Source of the DNA: Actinobacteria bacterium UBA7422
Lineage (GTDB): Bacteria > Actinomycetota > Actinomycetes > S36-B12
Length of the DNA: 18,497 nt
Reading direction: 5' to 3'
NCBI GenBank assembly: GCA_002469525.1
Contig: DKME01000162.1
Location: 1-18,497 of the forward strand
Below, one piece after another: positions 1 through 7,530 of this stretch. The notes under the pieces were generated by a model, which did no database searches, was not told the origin of the DNA, and saw only the letters and a program-made list of their open reading frames with translations. The position numbers and the translations under genes are program-made. How positions within the stretch are numbered: the stretch's first letter is position 1; each line of letters starts with the position of its first letter.

Positions 1-638
1 TCCTTACTCAAATGGCCTGTCCACAGGGCTGTGTGCCCACCCTGCGAGTGTCCGAATACGCCGTAGCGCGCGCCAACATTTGCACCGGGAATTTGTTGCA
101 GTGCACGTACGCTGTTCACGGTGTCGCGTACCTCTTGGTCCTTAAGAAGATAAGCCTGGACCCCGGGGGTTCCCAATCCTGTGTAATCGGTGGCGACGAG
201 CGCCCAACCAAGTTGAATCATGCTGGGGAGAAACTCTGTCAGTTGTGATGTTGGGTTCGGATTGCGAGACGGGGCGCAAGAGTTGCCCTCGCCAGTAGTT
301 CCGTGTGTCCAAGCAACAATCTCACGCGGACCACTCGTGTTTGGAGCAGTCGGGATAAACGCCATACCGCTGGCGGTAGCTACTTCCCCATTCTCGAGTT
401 CTGTGAGATAGAGAATTCGAAGCGATTGGGCTCCTTCTACTTCGGTGCCTAGTGGTTCAATGCGTAGTAGATCTCCAGGCTTTCCTTCCAAGGGGTCCGG
501 CGGCGTGTAGAAGGGCTCAAGGTCACTCTGAGCCTCTGACGTTTCGATATTGCTTGAAATTATGTTCGCAGTGAGGAAAAGAGCTAGCCCAGTAATTAGA
601 GCAAGGATGCCAATAGCCCAAGATTTAAGGATGCCCAT
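1..638 (-). CDS. Secretory lipase (LIP)-like alpha/beta hydrolase, 3' part cut by window edge
   Basis: Reading the minus strand from an ATG at 638 gives an open frame to the window edge (212 codons plus 2 bases, about half a gene). An in-frame TAA lies 9 bases upstream of the ATG, so this start is firm, although no good ribosome binding site is seen. Residues 1 to about 25 form a hydrophobic signal or anchor segment (MGILKSWAIGILALI...). Further on come an oxyanion-side motif 'AWTHGTTGEG', 'ATDYTGLGTPG', and the nucleophile elbow GHSQGG with the presumed catalytic Ser at about residue 198. This order matches the secretory lipase family (LIP, PF03583) found in actinobacteria and fungi. The catalytic Asp and His would lie beyond the window. 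It is probably an exported or membrane-anchored esterase or lipase; the substrate cannot be told. It is divergent from the gene at 673, with only 34 bp between them. Confidence 0.8.
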   Translation of the reverse strand, partial: MGILKSWAIGILALITGLALFLTANIISSNIETSEAQSDLEPFYTPPDPLEGKPGDLLRIEPLGTEVEGAQSLRILYLTELENGEVATASGMAFIPTAPNTSGPREIVAWTHGTTGEGNSCAPSRNPNPTSQLTEFLPSMIQLGWALVATDYTGLGTPGVQAYLLKDQEVRDTVNSVRALQQIPGANVGARYGVFGHSQGGHTALWTGHLSK

Positions 639-672
639 GCACGCAGGTTAGCGGGTAGGGGATGATTAATGG

Positions 673-1221
673 GTGAGTGAATCCTTTGGGGTCGGCGAAA
701 CCGTCGTTGAGTTTTCCGCTGAGCGTGAAAAGATTGAAGCGGGGTCATTGAATTTTGTGGTCAACTCCGCGTCAACGGTCGCAATAAGTGCGATCGGCTT
801 GGTGCGCTTCGCGACAGAAACCACCGTGTACCTTGCGACCGAATCCACCAAGGCAGTTGCAAACTCTGTCCTTGACACAGTGATTCCTGTTGCCGTCAAC
901 GCGATTGTGTCAAGGGTCGACATAAATGGAATTGTTCGCGAGCATGTAAACGTTAATGAAATTGTTTCGCAGGCCGACATCAATCCAATTTTGGATCGGG
1001 TGCCAATGACAGAGATTGCAGACTACGTAATTGAGGAAATCGACTTACCCAGTTTGGTTCGTGAGAGCACCGGCGGTGTCGCTGACGGAATTTTGAATAC
1101 TGTCCGTTTCCAGGCAGTGGAAACCGATAATTTTATTAGCGGGATCGTCGATCGAGTGTTTTTCCGCAAGAATATGCGGGCCTCATCGAGGGAAGTTTCG
1201 GGGCGAAATGCCGAGTTTTAG
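673..1221 (+). CDS. Repeat protein of unknown function, partner of the RDD membrane protein
   Basis: 182 residues from a GTG start; the ATG at 669 runs into a stop after three codons. An AGGGGA at 656-661 may be the ribosome binding site, with long spacing. Residues 25-80 are moderately hydrophobic and Ala/Val/Thr rich. Residues 80-130 carry about five degenerate units of the type V-D-I-N-x-I-V (VDINGIV, VNVNEIV, ADINPIL, VPMTEIA, EIDLPSLV), spaced 9-12 residues, followed by the segment 'VRESTGGVADGI'. From memory, similar VDxxxIV repeat proteins next to, or fused to, RDD-domain proteins occur across actinobacteria without an assigned function. The last 14 bp overlap the RDD gene, so the two are probably co-translated and may act together in the membrane. 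No catalytic motif is seen. Confidence 0.8.
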   Translation: MSESFGVGETVVEFSAEREKIEAGSLNFVVNSASTVAISAIGLVRFATETTVYLATESTKAVANSVLDTVIPVAVNAIVSRVDINGIVREHVNVNEIVSQADINPILDRVPMTEIADYVIEEIDLPSLVRESTGGVADGILNTVRFQAVETDNFISGIVDRVFFRKNMRASSREVSGRNAEF

Positions 1222-1759
1222 TCAGTTCCGACAGACTTTCGTCCCTGGTGCGCAGGTGCACTTCAGTGCATTGCCTGAGCGCGCTCATTCTATCCAGGGG
1301 TTAAGCGCGGGCTTTACGAGTAGAGCAATCGCAGTGATGCTTGATATTGGGTTAGTCGCTGTGCTCGTGATGGGCGCTTGGGGAGGTTGGGAGGCCTTGA
1401 GATACATCTTAGGTGTCTTCTATGACCTGCCAGAGGCGACTGGACTTCCCCTGCTGGTAATTGGGTATTTCACAATGTGGATCTATTGGACATGGAGTTG
1501 GTCCACGGGTGGTCGTTCCCTGGGAAATATCTTGATGGGCCTCAGGGTGCAAACAAATCGGGGTGGCAGTTTGGGTCTTGGCCTAGCTGCTCTTCGTTCG
1601 CTTTTCTCCGTCGTATTTGCTTTGGGCTTAGTGTGGTCCATCTTCAGTCGGAAAAACAGGTCCATCCAAGACATTGTTTTGGGTACAGAAGTTGTCTTTG
1701 ATTGGGCACCGTTGTTGCCAAAAGTAGATATGACCTTTGGTATGGAGAGCAAGGAATAG
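1208..1759 (+). CDS. RDD family membrane protein
   Basis: 183 residues. The RDD domain (PF06271) begins near residue 35: 'GLSAGFTSRAIAVMLDIGL' has the conserved Arg and Asp of the first membrane segment. A second membrane segment follows near residues 85-100, then the loop 'STGGRSLGNILMGLRV', typical of the family, and a final segment ending in 'RSIQDIVLGTEVVF', equivalent to the usual 'hD..aGT.VV'. About three to four membrane segments in total. Some RDD proteins have been linked to ion or small-solute transport, but no substrate can be inferred here. The ATG lies inside the end of the upstream repeat-protein gene (14 bp overlap), which argues for a two-gene operon. Its stop is 4 bp from the stop of the convergent DUF202 gene. 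Confidence 0.88.
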   Translation: MPSFSQFRQTFVPGAQVHFSALPERAHSIQGLSAGFTSRAIAVMLDIGLVAVLVMGAWGGWEALRYILGVFYDLPEATGLPLLVIGYFTMWIYWTWSWSTGGRSLGNILMGLRVQTNRGGSLGLGLAALRSLFSVVFALGLVWSIFSRKNRSIQDIVLGTEVVFDWAPLLPKVDMTFGMESKE

Positions 1760-1763
1760 GAAA

Positions 1764-2066
1764 TTACTCCCGGATCATTAAAATGATCTCGATCACACCA
1801 AGGGAAAAAGCGGTAGTGGCGACGGCAAAGGTCGAAGTGCCGGAAGCCCCTCGTGCGCCTTTGTAGTGCCGGGCAGAATTGATAACCACCGCAACGATTC
1901 CTACTAACGCTAGGGCAATGAGAAGTTCGGCGAGTAGGACTGACTCTGAAAAGGCAAGCCTGGCGAGAGCGAAGCAAGCAATAGACAATGTCAAAGTGGT
2001 GCGACGCCACGACAAGAGTGTGCGCTCCGCCGGCATCCCTTCGTCTATGGCTGGTGTTTGGGGCAT
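1764..2066 (-). CDS. DUF202 (YidH-like) small inner-membrane protein
   Basis: 100 residues. The N-terminal motif 'PAERTLLSWRRTTLTLSIACFALARLAF' followed by two more hydrophobic segments (about residues 45-65 and 77-98) is the usual arrangement of the DUF202 family (PF02656), with three membrane spans. The biochemical role of this family is not settled. It lies 3 bp downstream of a second DUF202 gene on the same strand, so the pair is almost certainly one transcript and may have arisen by duplication, although the two proteins are quite different in sequence. Its 3' end faces the RDD gene with a 4-bp gap. Confidence 0.87.
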   Translation of the reverse strand: MPQTPAIDEGMPAERTLLSWRRTTLTLSIACFALARLAFSESVLLAELLIALALVGIVAVVINSARHYKGARGASGTSTFAVATTAFSLGVIEIILMIRE

Positions 2067-2069
2067 GAA

Positions 2070-2426
2070 TTAGATAAACGCGATTGCTGCGACCACCGCG
2101 ATGGCATTCACTGTTCCGGAAAGCAAAATTAATGCAGGGGAGTGCTTAAGTGGTTGACGCTCTCGCATGGCGCGTTCTACTCGAGCCCAGGAAACCCAGG
2201 CCCACAAAGAAATTATTGAACCGATTCCCAGTGCCAAAATTGAAATCGCTTTCCGCGTTTCAATCGCCATGTCAAGGGTAAATGCATTGAGCGCAATTCC
2301 ACCTGCAATGAAGGCTAAGCCTGTACGAATCCATGCAAGAAAGGTTCGTTCATTGGCCAGTGTGAATCTGGGGTCAGGTTCACTGCCATAAGCGTAAACA
2401 AATTTTGGCCGCTGGGGTTTTGCCAC
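2070..2426 (-). CDS. DUF202 (YidH-like) membrane protein, first of a tandem pair
   Basis: 118 residues from a GTG at 2426. The only other in-frame codons before an upstream TAG are not start codons, so this start is forced. The cytoplasmic N-terminus contains 'DPRFTLANERTFLAWIRTGLAFIAGGIAL', the hallmark of the YidH/DUF202 family, and two further hydrophobic segments follow (about 57-77 and 96-117). No Shine-Dalgarno sequence precedes the GTG, so the message may be leaderless or nearly so. The next gene (another DUF202 protein) starts 3 bp after its stop, which suggests two subunits of one membrane complex. Function is unknown for the family. Confidence 0.87.
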   Translation of the reverse strand: MAKPQRPKFVYAYGSEPDPRFTLANERTFLAWIRTGLAFIAGGIALNAFTLDMAIETRKAISILALGIGSIISLWAWVSWARVERAMRERQPLKHSPALILLSGTVNAIAVVAAIAFI

Positions 2427-2462
2427 TGAATTGCCCGTCGGAGTTTGATCGGCTGACGTACC

Positions 2463-2468
2463 TATACT
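2463..2468 (+). promoter_or_regulatory. Possible -10 element of the exported-protein gene
   Basis: TATACT matches the sigma-70 -10 consensus at five of six positions and lies 37 bp upstream of the ATG at 2506. No convincing -35 is found: TTGATC at 2445-2450 is only 12 bp away. The divergent DUF202 gene starts 37 bp to the left, so its own control signals must share this short stretch. Confidence 0.25.
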
Positions 2469-2505
2469 CTACTGAACGGAATTTTTCTACGACAGGATTT
2501 TAAGG

Positions 2506-3132
2506 ATGCACACGAAGAAACTAGTAACCCTTCTCCTTGTGGCCTGGACCATTGGAAGTGTGTTCGCAGCGCCTTCGTTTGGAAGCAAGGCGGTCCTTGA
2601 TTCGTTTTCGAGTTGGCAACGAGCCGCTTCCTCCCTTGACTCACCGGGAGCGCTATACCGACCAACTTTTCGAGCAGGGTTAAAGCAAGACTCGAGGATT
2701 GATGTTCTGGCATTTGAGAAGAAAACCAAATCAGGAACCGCAGCCAAGTATTCATCCATGTTGATTACGGGGAGCTACAAAAACCGGTTAAAAGCCTTCA
2801 CCGTGATGGAAAAGTATGCGAATACAAAGTGGGCAGCGCGCAGAGTTGCGGATCCAAAACAAAGAATTGTGTCCAAACCGAAATTGAAAATCAACCAGGA
2901 TGCAAGCAAGATTCGAGCAACCATCTACGCGAACTGCGCGGTAGTCGAACCAAAGCCCGAAATATCTTCACAAGAAAATACACGGTGTTCAAAGCGTGAT
3001 GTCAAGCGTTTTGGTGGGCTACTTGTCATGAGAACCGCAGCAGACACGTCAATAGTCATTGAAAGCCGTGGTCTTAGTTACCGGGAATTAGTCGGCATTG
3101 CTCGTGGGCTAAAACAAATTAGTGTGGATTAG
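2506..3132 (+). CDS. Small exported protein of unknown function
   Basis: 208 residues. It begins with a clear Sec signal peptide: MHTKK, a hydrophobic core, then 'VFAAPS', giving cleavage near residue 22. The mature part is basic and Lys/Ser rich. It has two cysteines ('ANCAVV' and 'TRCSKRD'), which could form a disulfide outside the membrane, and a hydrophobic C-terminal strand-helix region ('GGLLVMRTAADTSIVIESRGLSYRELVGIARGL'-like). I do not recognise a family and see no lipobox or catalytic motif. An 'AGGA' about 10 bases upstream may serve as the ribosome binding site. The TAG stop overlaps the TAA stop of the convergent HelD-like gene within the shared bases TTAG at 3129-3132. Confidence 0.75.
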   Translation: MHTKKLVTLLLVAWTIGSVFAAPSFGSKAVLDSFSSWQRAASSLDSPGALYRPTFRAGLKQDSRIDVLAFEKKTKSGTAAKYSSMLITGSYKNRLKAFTVMEKYANTKWAARRVADPKQRIVSKPKLKINQDASKIRATIYANCAVVEPKPEISSQENTRCSKRDVKRFGGLLVMRTAADTSIVIESRGLSYRELVGIARGLKQISVD

Positions 3133-5246
3133 ACGGTCAGTACGTCGACCAAGTACAACTGGTGCGTTGCACGTGTACAGGCAACGAAGACGTCGGATCC
3201 ACGCACGCCCTGAGCTCGTATCTGACCCGGATTTACGACAAAAACAATGTCAAATTCCAGACCCTTTGTCTCCTTTGCGCTCAAGACTGCGATTCGTGAG
3301 TCAATTGCAGAAGGACCAAATCCAAGGTCAATCGAATTTACCCCGAATGCTTCTTCCCACGTGGACAAGAGATCGTCAGGCACAATGACACAAGCCCGAC
3401 CGGTTTGGTCTTGAAGAGCGTTGCTAAGGAAACCCAAAAATTCGTGTTGAGCAACTTTGATGGTGATTGTGGGGGATCCGCTTCTAATGGACACCAATTC
3501 AGGTGGATTTCCACCGGCTTCGACCAGTTGCTGAATTGCAGTTTGGACAGTTTGATCCGTGATCCGGTAGGTAACATTCAGGTGGAAAAGCGAGAGTTTT
3601 TCTCCGGCCCAAGCCAAAGCGTCGTTCCAATCTCGTGCACCAGCTGGATGTGAAGACTGTTGAAGATCACCAACGATCGTCATTGATTTTCGAACTGCAC
3701 GACGTTCAATTGCCCGCCAAGCCATTTGGCTCAGTTCTTGGGCTTCGTCCACAACAATGTGGCCGTACACCCATTCTCTGTCGAGGTATGCGCGCTCAGC
3801 CACCGTCGATGTGTGCGCAAAGGCAGCATCTCGATTGCCATAACGCATGTGACCTGCATCAAGTTCGCGGTATTCCGATCGAGACTCGCGAACGGTTGTC
3901 GCAGGGCGAATCCATTCACCCAAAAGTTCTGCACACTCGTCCAAGAGTGGGACGTCGTCGATTGTCCACGCACTTCCAGCTACCCGAAAAAGCTGTGCCT
4001 GTTCATCGGGAGAAAGCAGATTTTGTGATGCAAGTTGGAGAAAGCGTGGATCTCCAAAGAGTTTTGAAATTACTTTTTCCGGAGTTGTCGGCATCCACAT
4101 GAGGTTGAGCACGCGTCGAACATGCCGGTCGTCGATGAAGTCCGCAACGAGTTCATTTCGAGATTCAATATCGAGCTGCTCGTGGTCATGATCGTTGGCG
4201 AGATTCCTCGCGAGATATTCAAGGACCCTTTTTAAAAAAACTTCGCGATTCGCGTGGTAGGTCGACCTCTTTGACAGTGATCTCACGCATTCGCGTATCT
4301 GCCCCCGAGTGATGTGAAGTTTTGTACCGCCTTCAGTCGTAATGTCGATCTGCGAGTCGGGAATATTCGACCAATGTGAGACAGCGTTGGTAATAATTTG
4401 GGCCATTCGCTGGTGACCCTTAATCCCGGAGACCTCAAAAGTGTCGTCAGCCGTTGCGCTGATCCCGGGGAAAAGTTGCCCAGGTGTCAGCAGCACGATG
4501 TCAGTTTCTCCTAGGCTGGGAAGGACCTGGTCAATGTATTTCAGGAAAGCTGTACTGGGACCAACGATCAAGATGGCGTCCTTTGCCAGCCGTTCGCGGT
4601 AGGTATAGAGCAACCAAGCGGCTCGGTGCAGTGCCACGACCGTCTTACCAGTTCCCGGACCACCCTGGACGACCGTGATTTGATTGAGTGGGCTACGAAT
4701 AATTACATCCTGATCCGTTGCGATGGTGGCCAGGATGTCCGCCATGCGTCCATCGCGTGGAGCCGCGACGGAGTCCTTTGCCGCCTGGTAACTACCTTCA
4801 CCGGGCTCTGTTAACAGTTCATCGTCAACGTGTGTCACTACTTGTTGTGCGCCTATGGCCTTAATTGAGATTCGTCGCCGCAAAATTGTATCCATTCGAT
4901 TCGCGGTCGTTGCCTGATAGAAAGGTGCGGCATTTGGGGCGCGCCAGTCAATCAAGGCCATGTCTCCAGACTCGGTGCGTAGGCCAATTCTGCCGATTCG
5001 GTGGGTATCGCCTGAATCCCCGTCAATGCGGCCGAAATATAGGCGATTTTTGGCAGCCTCAACCGATCGCAGTTGCGATCTCAAATTGTCGGCATGTGCC
5101 TCTCGTTCAAGGTCATCCTGACCGGTACCGGTGGAGGGGGCGTTTGCCAGATTATTCATGCGTTGGGTGAGGTGTTCACGTTGTGAGGTGAGAAGGGAGT
5201 AGGCAGTGTCGGTGAACTCCTGCTCTTCACCCAAAACGCCCGTCAT
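3129..5246 (-). CDS. HelD-type RNA polymerase-associated motor ATPase (UvrD/Rep-like superfamily 1)
   Basis: 705 residues, close to actinobacterial HelD proteins (about 730). The order is: an N-terminal charged helical region (about 5-70) like the coiled-coil arm that enters the RNA polymerase secondary channel; 'LIDWRAPNAAPFY' near 98-110; Walker A GGPGTGKT (195-202); a long insertion; motif II VDEAQE (499-504); motif III 'TIVGDLQQ' (523-530); 'LNVTYR' near 555-561; motif V 'SAKETKGLEFDIV'; and motif VI 'ACTRATHQLYLV' near the C-terminus. HelD proteins release stalled RNA polymerase from nucleic acids by ATP hydrolysis, and some actinobacterial ones (HelR) protect from rifampicin; whether this one does is not shown. 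The ATG is preceded by AAGGGA with a 4-base spacer. The DNA helicase IV annotation often given to this family is probably less accurate. Confidence 0.87.
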   Translation of the reverse strand: MTGVLGEEQEFTDTAYSLLTSQREHLTQRMNNLANAPSTGTGQDDLEREAHADNLRSQLRSVEAAKNRLYFGRIDGDSGDTHRIGRIGLRTESGDMALIDWRAPNAAPFYQATTANRMDTILRRRISIKAIGAQQVVTHVDDELLTEPGEGSYQAAKDSVAAPRDGRMADILATIATDQDVIIRSPLNQITVVQGGPGTGKTVVALHRAAWLLYTYRERLAKDAILIVGPSTAFLKYIDQVLPSLGETDIVLLTPGQLFPGISATADDTFEVSGIKGHQRMAQIITNAVSHWSNIPDSQIDITTEGGTKLHITRGQIRECVRSLSKRSTYHANREVFLKRVLEYLARNLANDHDHEQLDIESRNELVADFIDDRHVRRVLNLMWMPTTPEKVISKLFGDPRFLQLASQNLLSPDEQAQLFRVAGSAWTIDDVPLLDECAELLGEWIRPATTVRESRSEYRELDAGHMRYGNRDAAFAHTSTVAERAYLDREWVYGHIVVDEAQELSQMAWRAIERRAVRKSMTIVGDLQQSSHPAGARDWNDALAWAGEKLSLFHLNVTYRITDQTVQTAIQQLVEAGGNPPELVSIRSGSPTITIKVAQHEFLGFLSNALQDQTGRACVIVPDDLLSTWEEAFGVNSIDLGFGPSAIDSRIAVLSAKETKGLEFDIVFVVNPGQIRAQGVRGSDVFVACTRATHQLYLVDVLTV

Positions 5247-5349
5247 AACGTCCCTTCGTAGTGCTTAGGGGAGACCCCACTTAGCCAGAAATCGGTGCTC
5301 AACTATGTCACGCCTGAAATGGAAGGGCCATACCGGTCGTTGAAAATAC

Positions 5350-6342
5350 ATGGGACAGACTTTGAGCATGGTTATGCCCGCGCAATTCACTACCGTGACG
5401 GTGCCACTGTCAGGTGTGAAGCTTGTTTTTGCCTCGATCTCAGTAGGTGCAGACGCCGAGGACAGCCGAATAGCTCTTCGGGAAATAGGTCGTGATTGTG
5501 CTAAGTGGGCAGCCTGGCAACTCGTTGGCGGCACCTTGGGCGAACTCACTTACTCGGAACTTGGAGCCCCATTAATAGATGGAGAACCGCATATTTCCAT
5601 CTCTCGCACGGGTAACTATGCAATAGGGGCGGCCGCGATGCAGAGCATTGGGGTGGATTTGGAATTTAGGGACCGAGATGTCACACGTCTCGTTCGAGTT
5701 TTTTCTGAAACGGAGAAAGCGATCGCTGAAACCACTGGATCAATGTCAATTTTATGCGCCAAGGAGGCGGCAGGAAAAGCCGCAGGTGTAGGTCTGGCGG
5801 GGTCCGTTACTCGCTGGGAAGTGAGTCAATCTCGAGCCCAAGACCAGGTGCTTGTGATCCGCGATAAACACACTGATCAGCAGTGGAGTGTGTGGACAGG
5901 TGTGTTGGATATTGGGCAGCGCCCACTGCAGTACGCAATTGCTCTGCCGATCGAGCAAACGTGTGATGTCCTCATGGGAATTTATGAAAGCGCACATGTT
6001 GAAATGAGACCAGTAGGGTCAAAAATTTGGCAGGACGCCGTGGCAACCGTCCGGGCGCGAGACTCAAGTGGCGTGGTAATCACCGCATGGAATCCCGGAT
6101 CGGATCGACCTTCACTGGCAGAGAATAAGCAAGCTAATGACCTACTTTTGAAGCGATTGCAGCAGTATTGCAACGATATTTGGGAAGCAGACGGATTCTC
6201 ACCTGACCGAGTTCACCGAGAGCCAGGGTTTATTGCTTGGGGGATGCCTGCGCAAGTGGGGCAGCGAATTGCTCGGGAGTTTGGGCAGTTGGCAATCTTT
6301 TATTTTGAACCGGATGGAACTCGACTCTTGCTAAGCACCTAG
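5350..6342 (+). CDS. Fusion of 4'-phosphopantetheinyl transferase domain with DUF3293 domain
   Basis: 330 residues. Residues 20-200 resemble Sfp-type phosphopantetheinyl transferases: 'HISISRTGNYAIGA' (81-94), the Mg-binding 'IGVDLE' (100-105), 'FSETE' (118-122) and 'CAKEAAGK' (136-143, with the conserved KEA and second Lys). Such enzymes attach the CoA-derived phosphopantetheine arm to carrier proteins. The Trp usually three residues before the KEA Lys is Leu here, and the second His of the HxSxSH motif is Arg. Residues 238-329 match DUF3293 (PF11697): 'VVITAWNPGS', 'LAENKQAND', 'REPGFIAWGM', 'REFGQLAIF'. I know of no function for DUF3293. Start choice is uncertain: ATGs occur at 5350, 5368 and 5374, none with a Shine-Dalgarno. 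The stop TAG overlaps the stop of the convergent gene in CTAG. Confidence 0.82.
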   Translation: MGQTLSMVMPAQFTTVTVPLSGVKLVFASISVGADAEDSRIALREIGRDCAKWAAWQLVGGTLGELTYSELGAPLIDGEPHISISRTGNYAIGAAAMQSIGVDLEFRDRDVTRLVRVFSETEKAIAETTGSMSILCAKEAAGKAAGVGLAGSVTRWEVSQSRAQDQVLVIRDKHTDQQWSVWTGVLDIGQRPLQYAIALPIEQTCDVLMGIYESAHVEMRPVGSKIWQDAVATVRARDSSGVVITAWNPGSDRPSLAENKQANDLLLKRLQQYCNDIWEADGFSPDRVHREPGFIAWGMPAQVGQRIAREFGQLAIFYFEPDGTRLLLST

Positions 6343-7463
6343 GTGGTTTTGACTACAACTTCTCGGTCCTTGTTGTAAAGAGCGATCCATGTGTGACCTG
6401 GGTGAAAGGGCACTTGATTGCCAAGGGAGTCAGTGAATGTTGTTCCAGACGTAGCGTCACTCCGATCCCACGTGGCATTAAAAAGTTGCCCATCGCGCAA
6501 AATTATGGCGGCACCTGAACCGATAGTTTCAACTTGGGGCGTGTTGCCGCCCCCTTTATCGAAATAGGCTGACTGCCGTTGTTCAACGAGTTGAACAACG
6601 GCGGTATCAGCCCACACTTGTGAACCACCTGGATCGGATTTTTCAACTTTTGCTCGTTCGCCATTGAGTTGCACCGCATATTGATTGCGTGCCGGGTTGT
6701 AGCGAAACTGCAGTGAGCTCGAAGGCCATGCGAGGTCAACCCCTTGGGCGATTGATCCGCCAAGTGGAATGGCTATATCAAATGTGAAGCCCATTTCTTT
6801 GGCTCGCGAGACGCCCTCAACTTGACTCAAAGCCGAAACTGCATCGAAAAAATAGTTGTAGGGGGCTCGTCGAGTCGAATCACGTGAATAGTCCTGCGGG
6901 ACCTTGTTTGCCGAAACGTCAATGAAGGTGGCTTTGTCTAAGGCCGGCCAAAGTTTTCGTTGCGCGCCAGAAAAAGCGAAAGCAGGTGATCCGTATTGCG
7001 CTAATAGATCAATGTCTGTGATGCGAGCTGATCGAACCGGACCGATTCGAACTGGAATTGTTGAACTAAAGATTGCAGCCAGACGGGTCATTCCGTATTC
7101 GACTTCTTCTACGTAGACCAGATCGGCCAGGCCTACACCGGCCTGAGGCTGGGCGTTGCGGGTGTTGTCAATCTTGACGGCCAGAACCGCCGGCATGCCG
7201 GCGAATTGTGCCGGCAGCGGAAGTTTGATGAACGGCAGGCCGGTGAGTGGATTAAGCGTGCGTTCCACGGTTGATTCCACCGCCGGGCTGGGCAGCGGCG
7301 TAGGCGTAGATAGGGGCGCCGCTGTTGGGCTCGGGGAGCCAACATCGGTGCTGGTTGAAGAACTGGTGCTTAAATCGGCCGACTCCTGACTCGCTGGCTG
7401 CGAGCATCCACTCACCAAAGCTATGGCCAACACTCCGAGGTAGACGGGTCGGGGAAGCTGCAT
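6339..7463 (-). CDS. DUF3048 domain lipoprotein (YerB-like)
   Basis: 374 residues. The signal peptide ends in the lipobox LVSGC with the acylated Cys at residue 20. A Ser/Pro/Thr-rich linker covers about 21-65. Then come the DUF3048 N-terminal domain ('NPLTGLPFIKLP', 'AVKIDNTRNAQPQAGVGLADLVYVEEVEYGMTRLAAIF', 'RIGPVRSARITDIDL', 'FSGAQRKLWPAL') and the C-terminal domain with 'DPGGSQVWADTAVVQLV' and 'FHPGHTWIAL' (the PF11258/PF17479 arrangement). It is predicted to be anchored on the outer face of the cytoplasmic membrane. The role of YerB-type proteins is not established; the link to the wall is only its position, divergent from the mraZ promoter. The ATG is the first possible start, with no clear ribosome binding site. 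Confidence 0.88.
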   Translation of the reverse strand: MQLPRPVYLGVLAIALVSGCSQPASQESADLSTSSSTSTDVGSPSPTAAPLSTPTPLPSPAVESTVERTLNPLTGLPFIKLPLPAQFAGMPAVLAVKIDNTRNAQPQAGVGLADLVYVEEVEYGMTRLAAIFSSTIPVRIGPVRSARITDIDLLAQYGSPAFAFSGAQRKLWPALDKATFIDVSANKVPQDYSRDSTRRAPYNYFFDAVSALSQVEGVSRAKEMGFTFDIAIPLGGSIAQGVDLAWPSSSLQFRYNPARNQYAVQLNGERAKVEKSDPGGSQVWADTAVVQLVEQRQSAYFDKGGGNTPQVETIGSGAAIILRDGQLFNATWDRSDATSGTTFTDSLGNQVPFHPGHTWIALYNKDREVVVKTT

Positions 7464-7530
7464 CAGGTCACTGTAGGGGCGCGGTGGTTGTTTTTCGCTT
7501 AGGACACCTTTCTTAGCAGCGGCAATCCGG

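Noticed and set aside
12..411. Two plus-strand frames at 12-248 and 220-411
   Set aside because: They lie opposite the lipase-like gene, whose minus-strand frame has a signal segment and a GHSQGG motif; the plus frames have no recognisable features.
1483..2010. 175-codon minus-strand frame across the RDD and DUF202 genes
   Set aside because: It overlaps two well-supported genes in other frames and its composition (Arg/Cys/His rich) is that of a shadow.
2445..2468. TTGATC/TATACT as a full promoter
   Set aside because: The spacer is only 12 bp, too short for sigma-70; only the -10 is kept as a weak candidate.
3133..3160. Possible terminator hairpin near GGTCAGTACGTCGACC
   Set aside because: The stem is only four pairs, has no T tract, and lies within the HelD coding region.
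4865..5170. Plus-strand frames within the HelD gene
   Set aside because: Shadows of a 705-residue frame with complete ATPase motifs.
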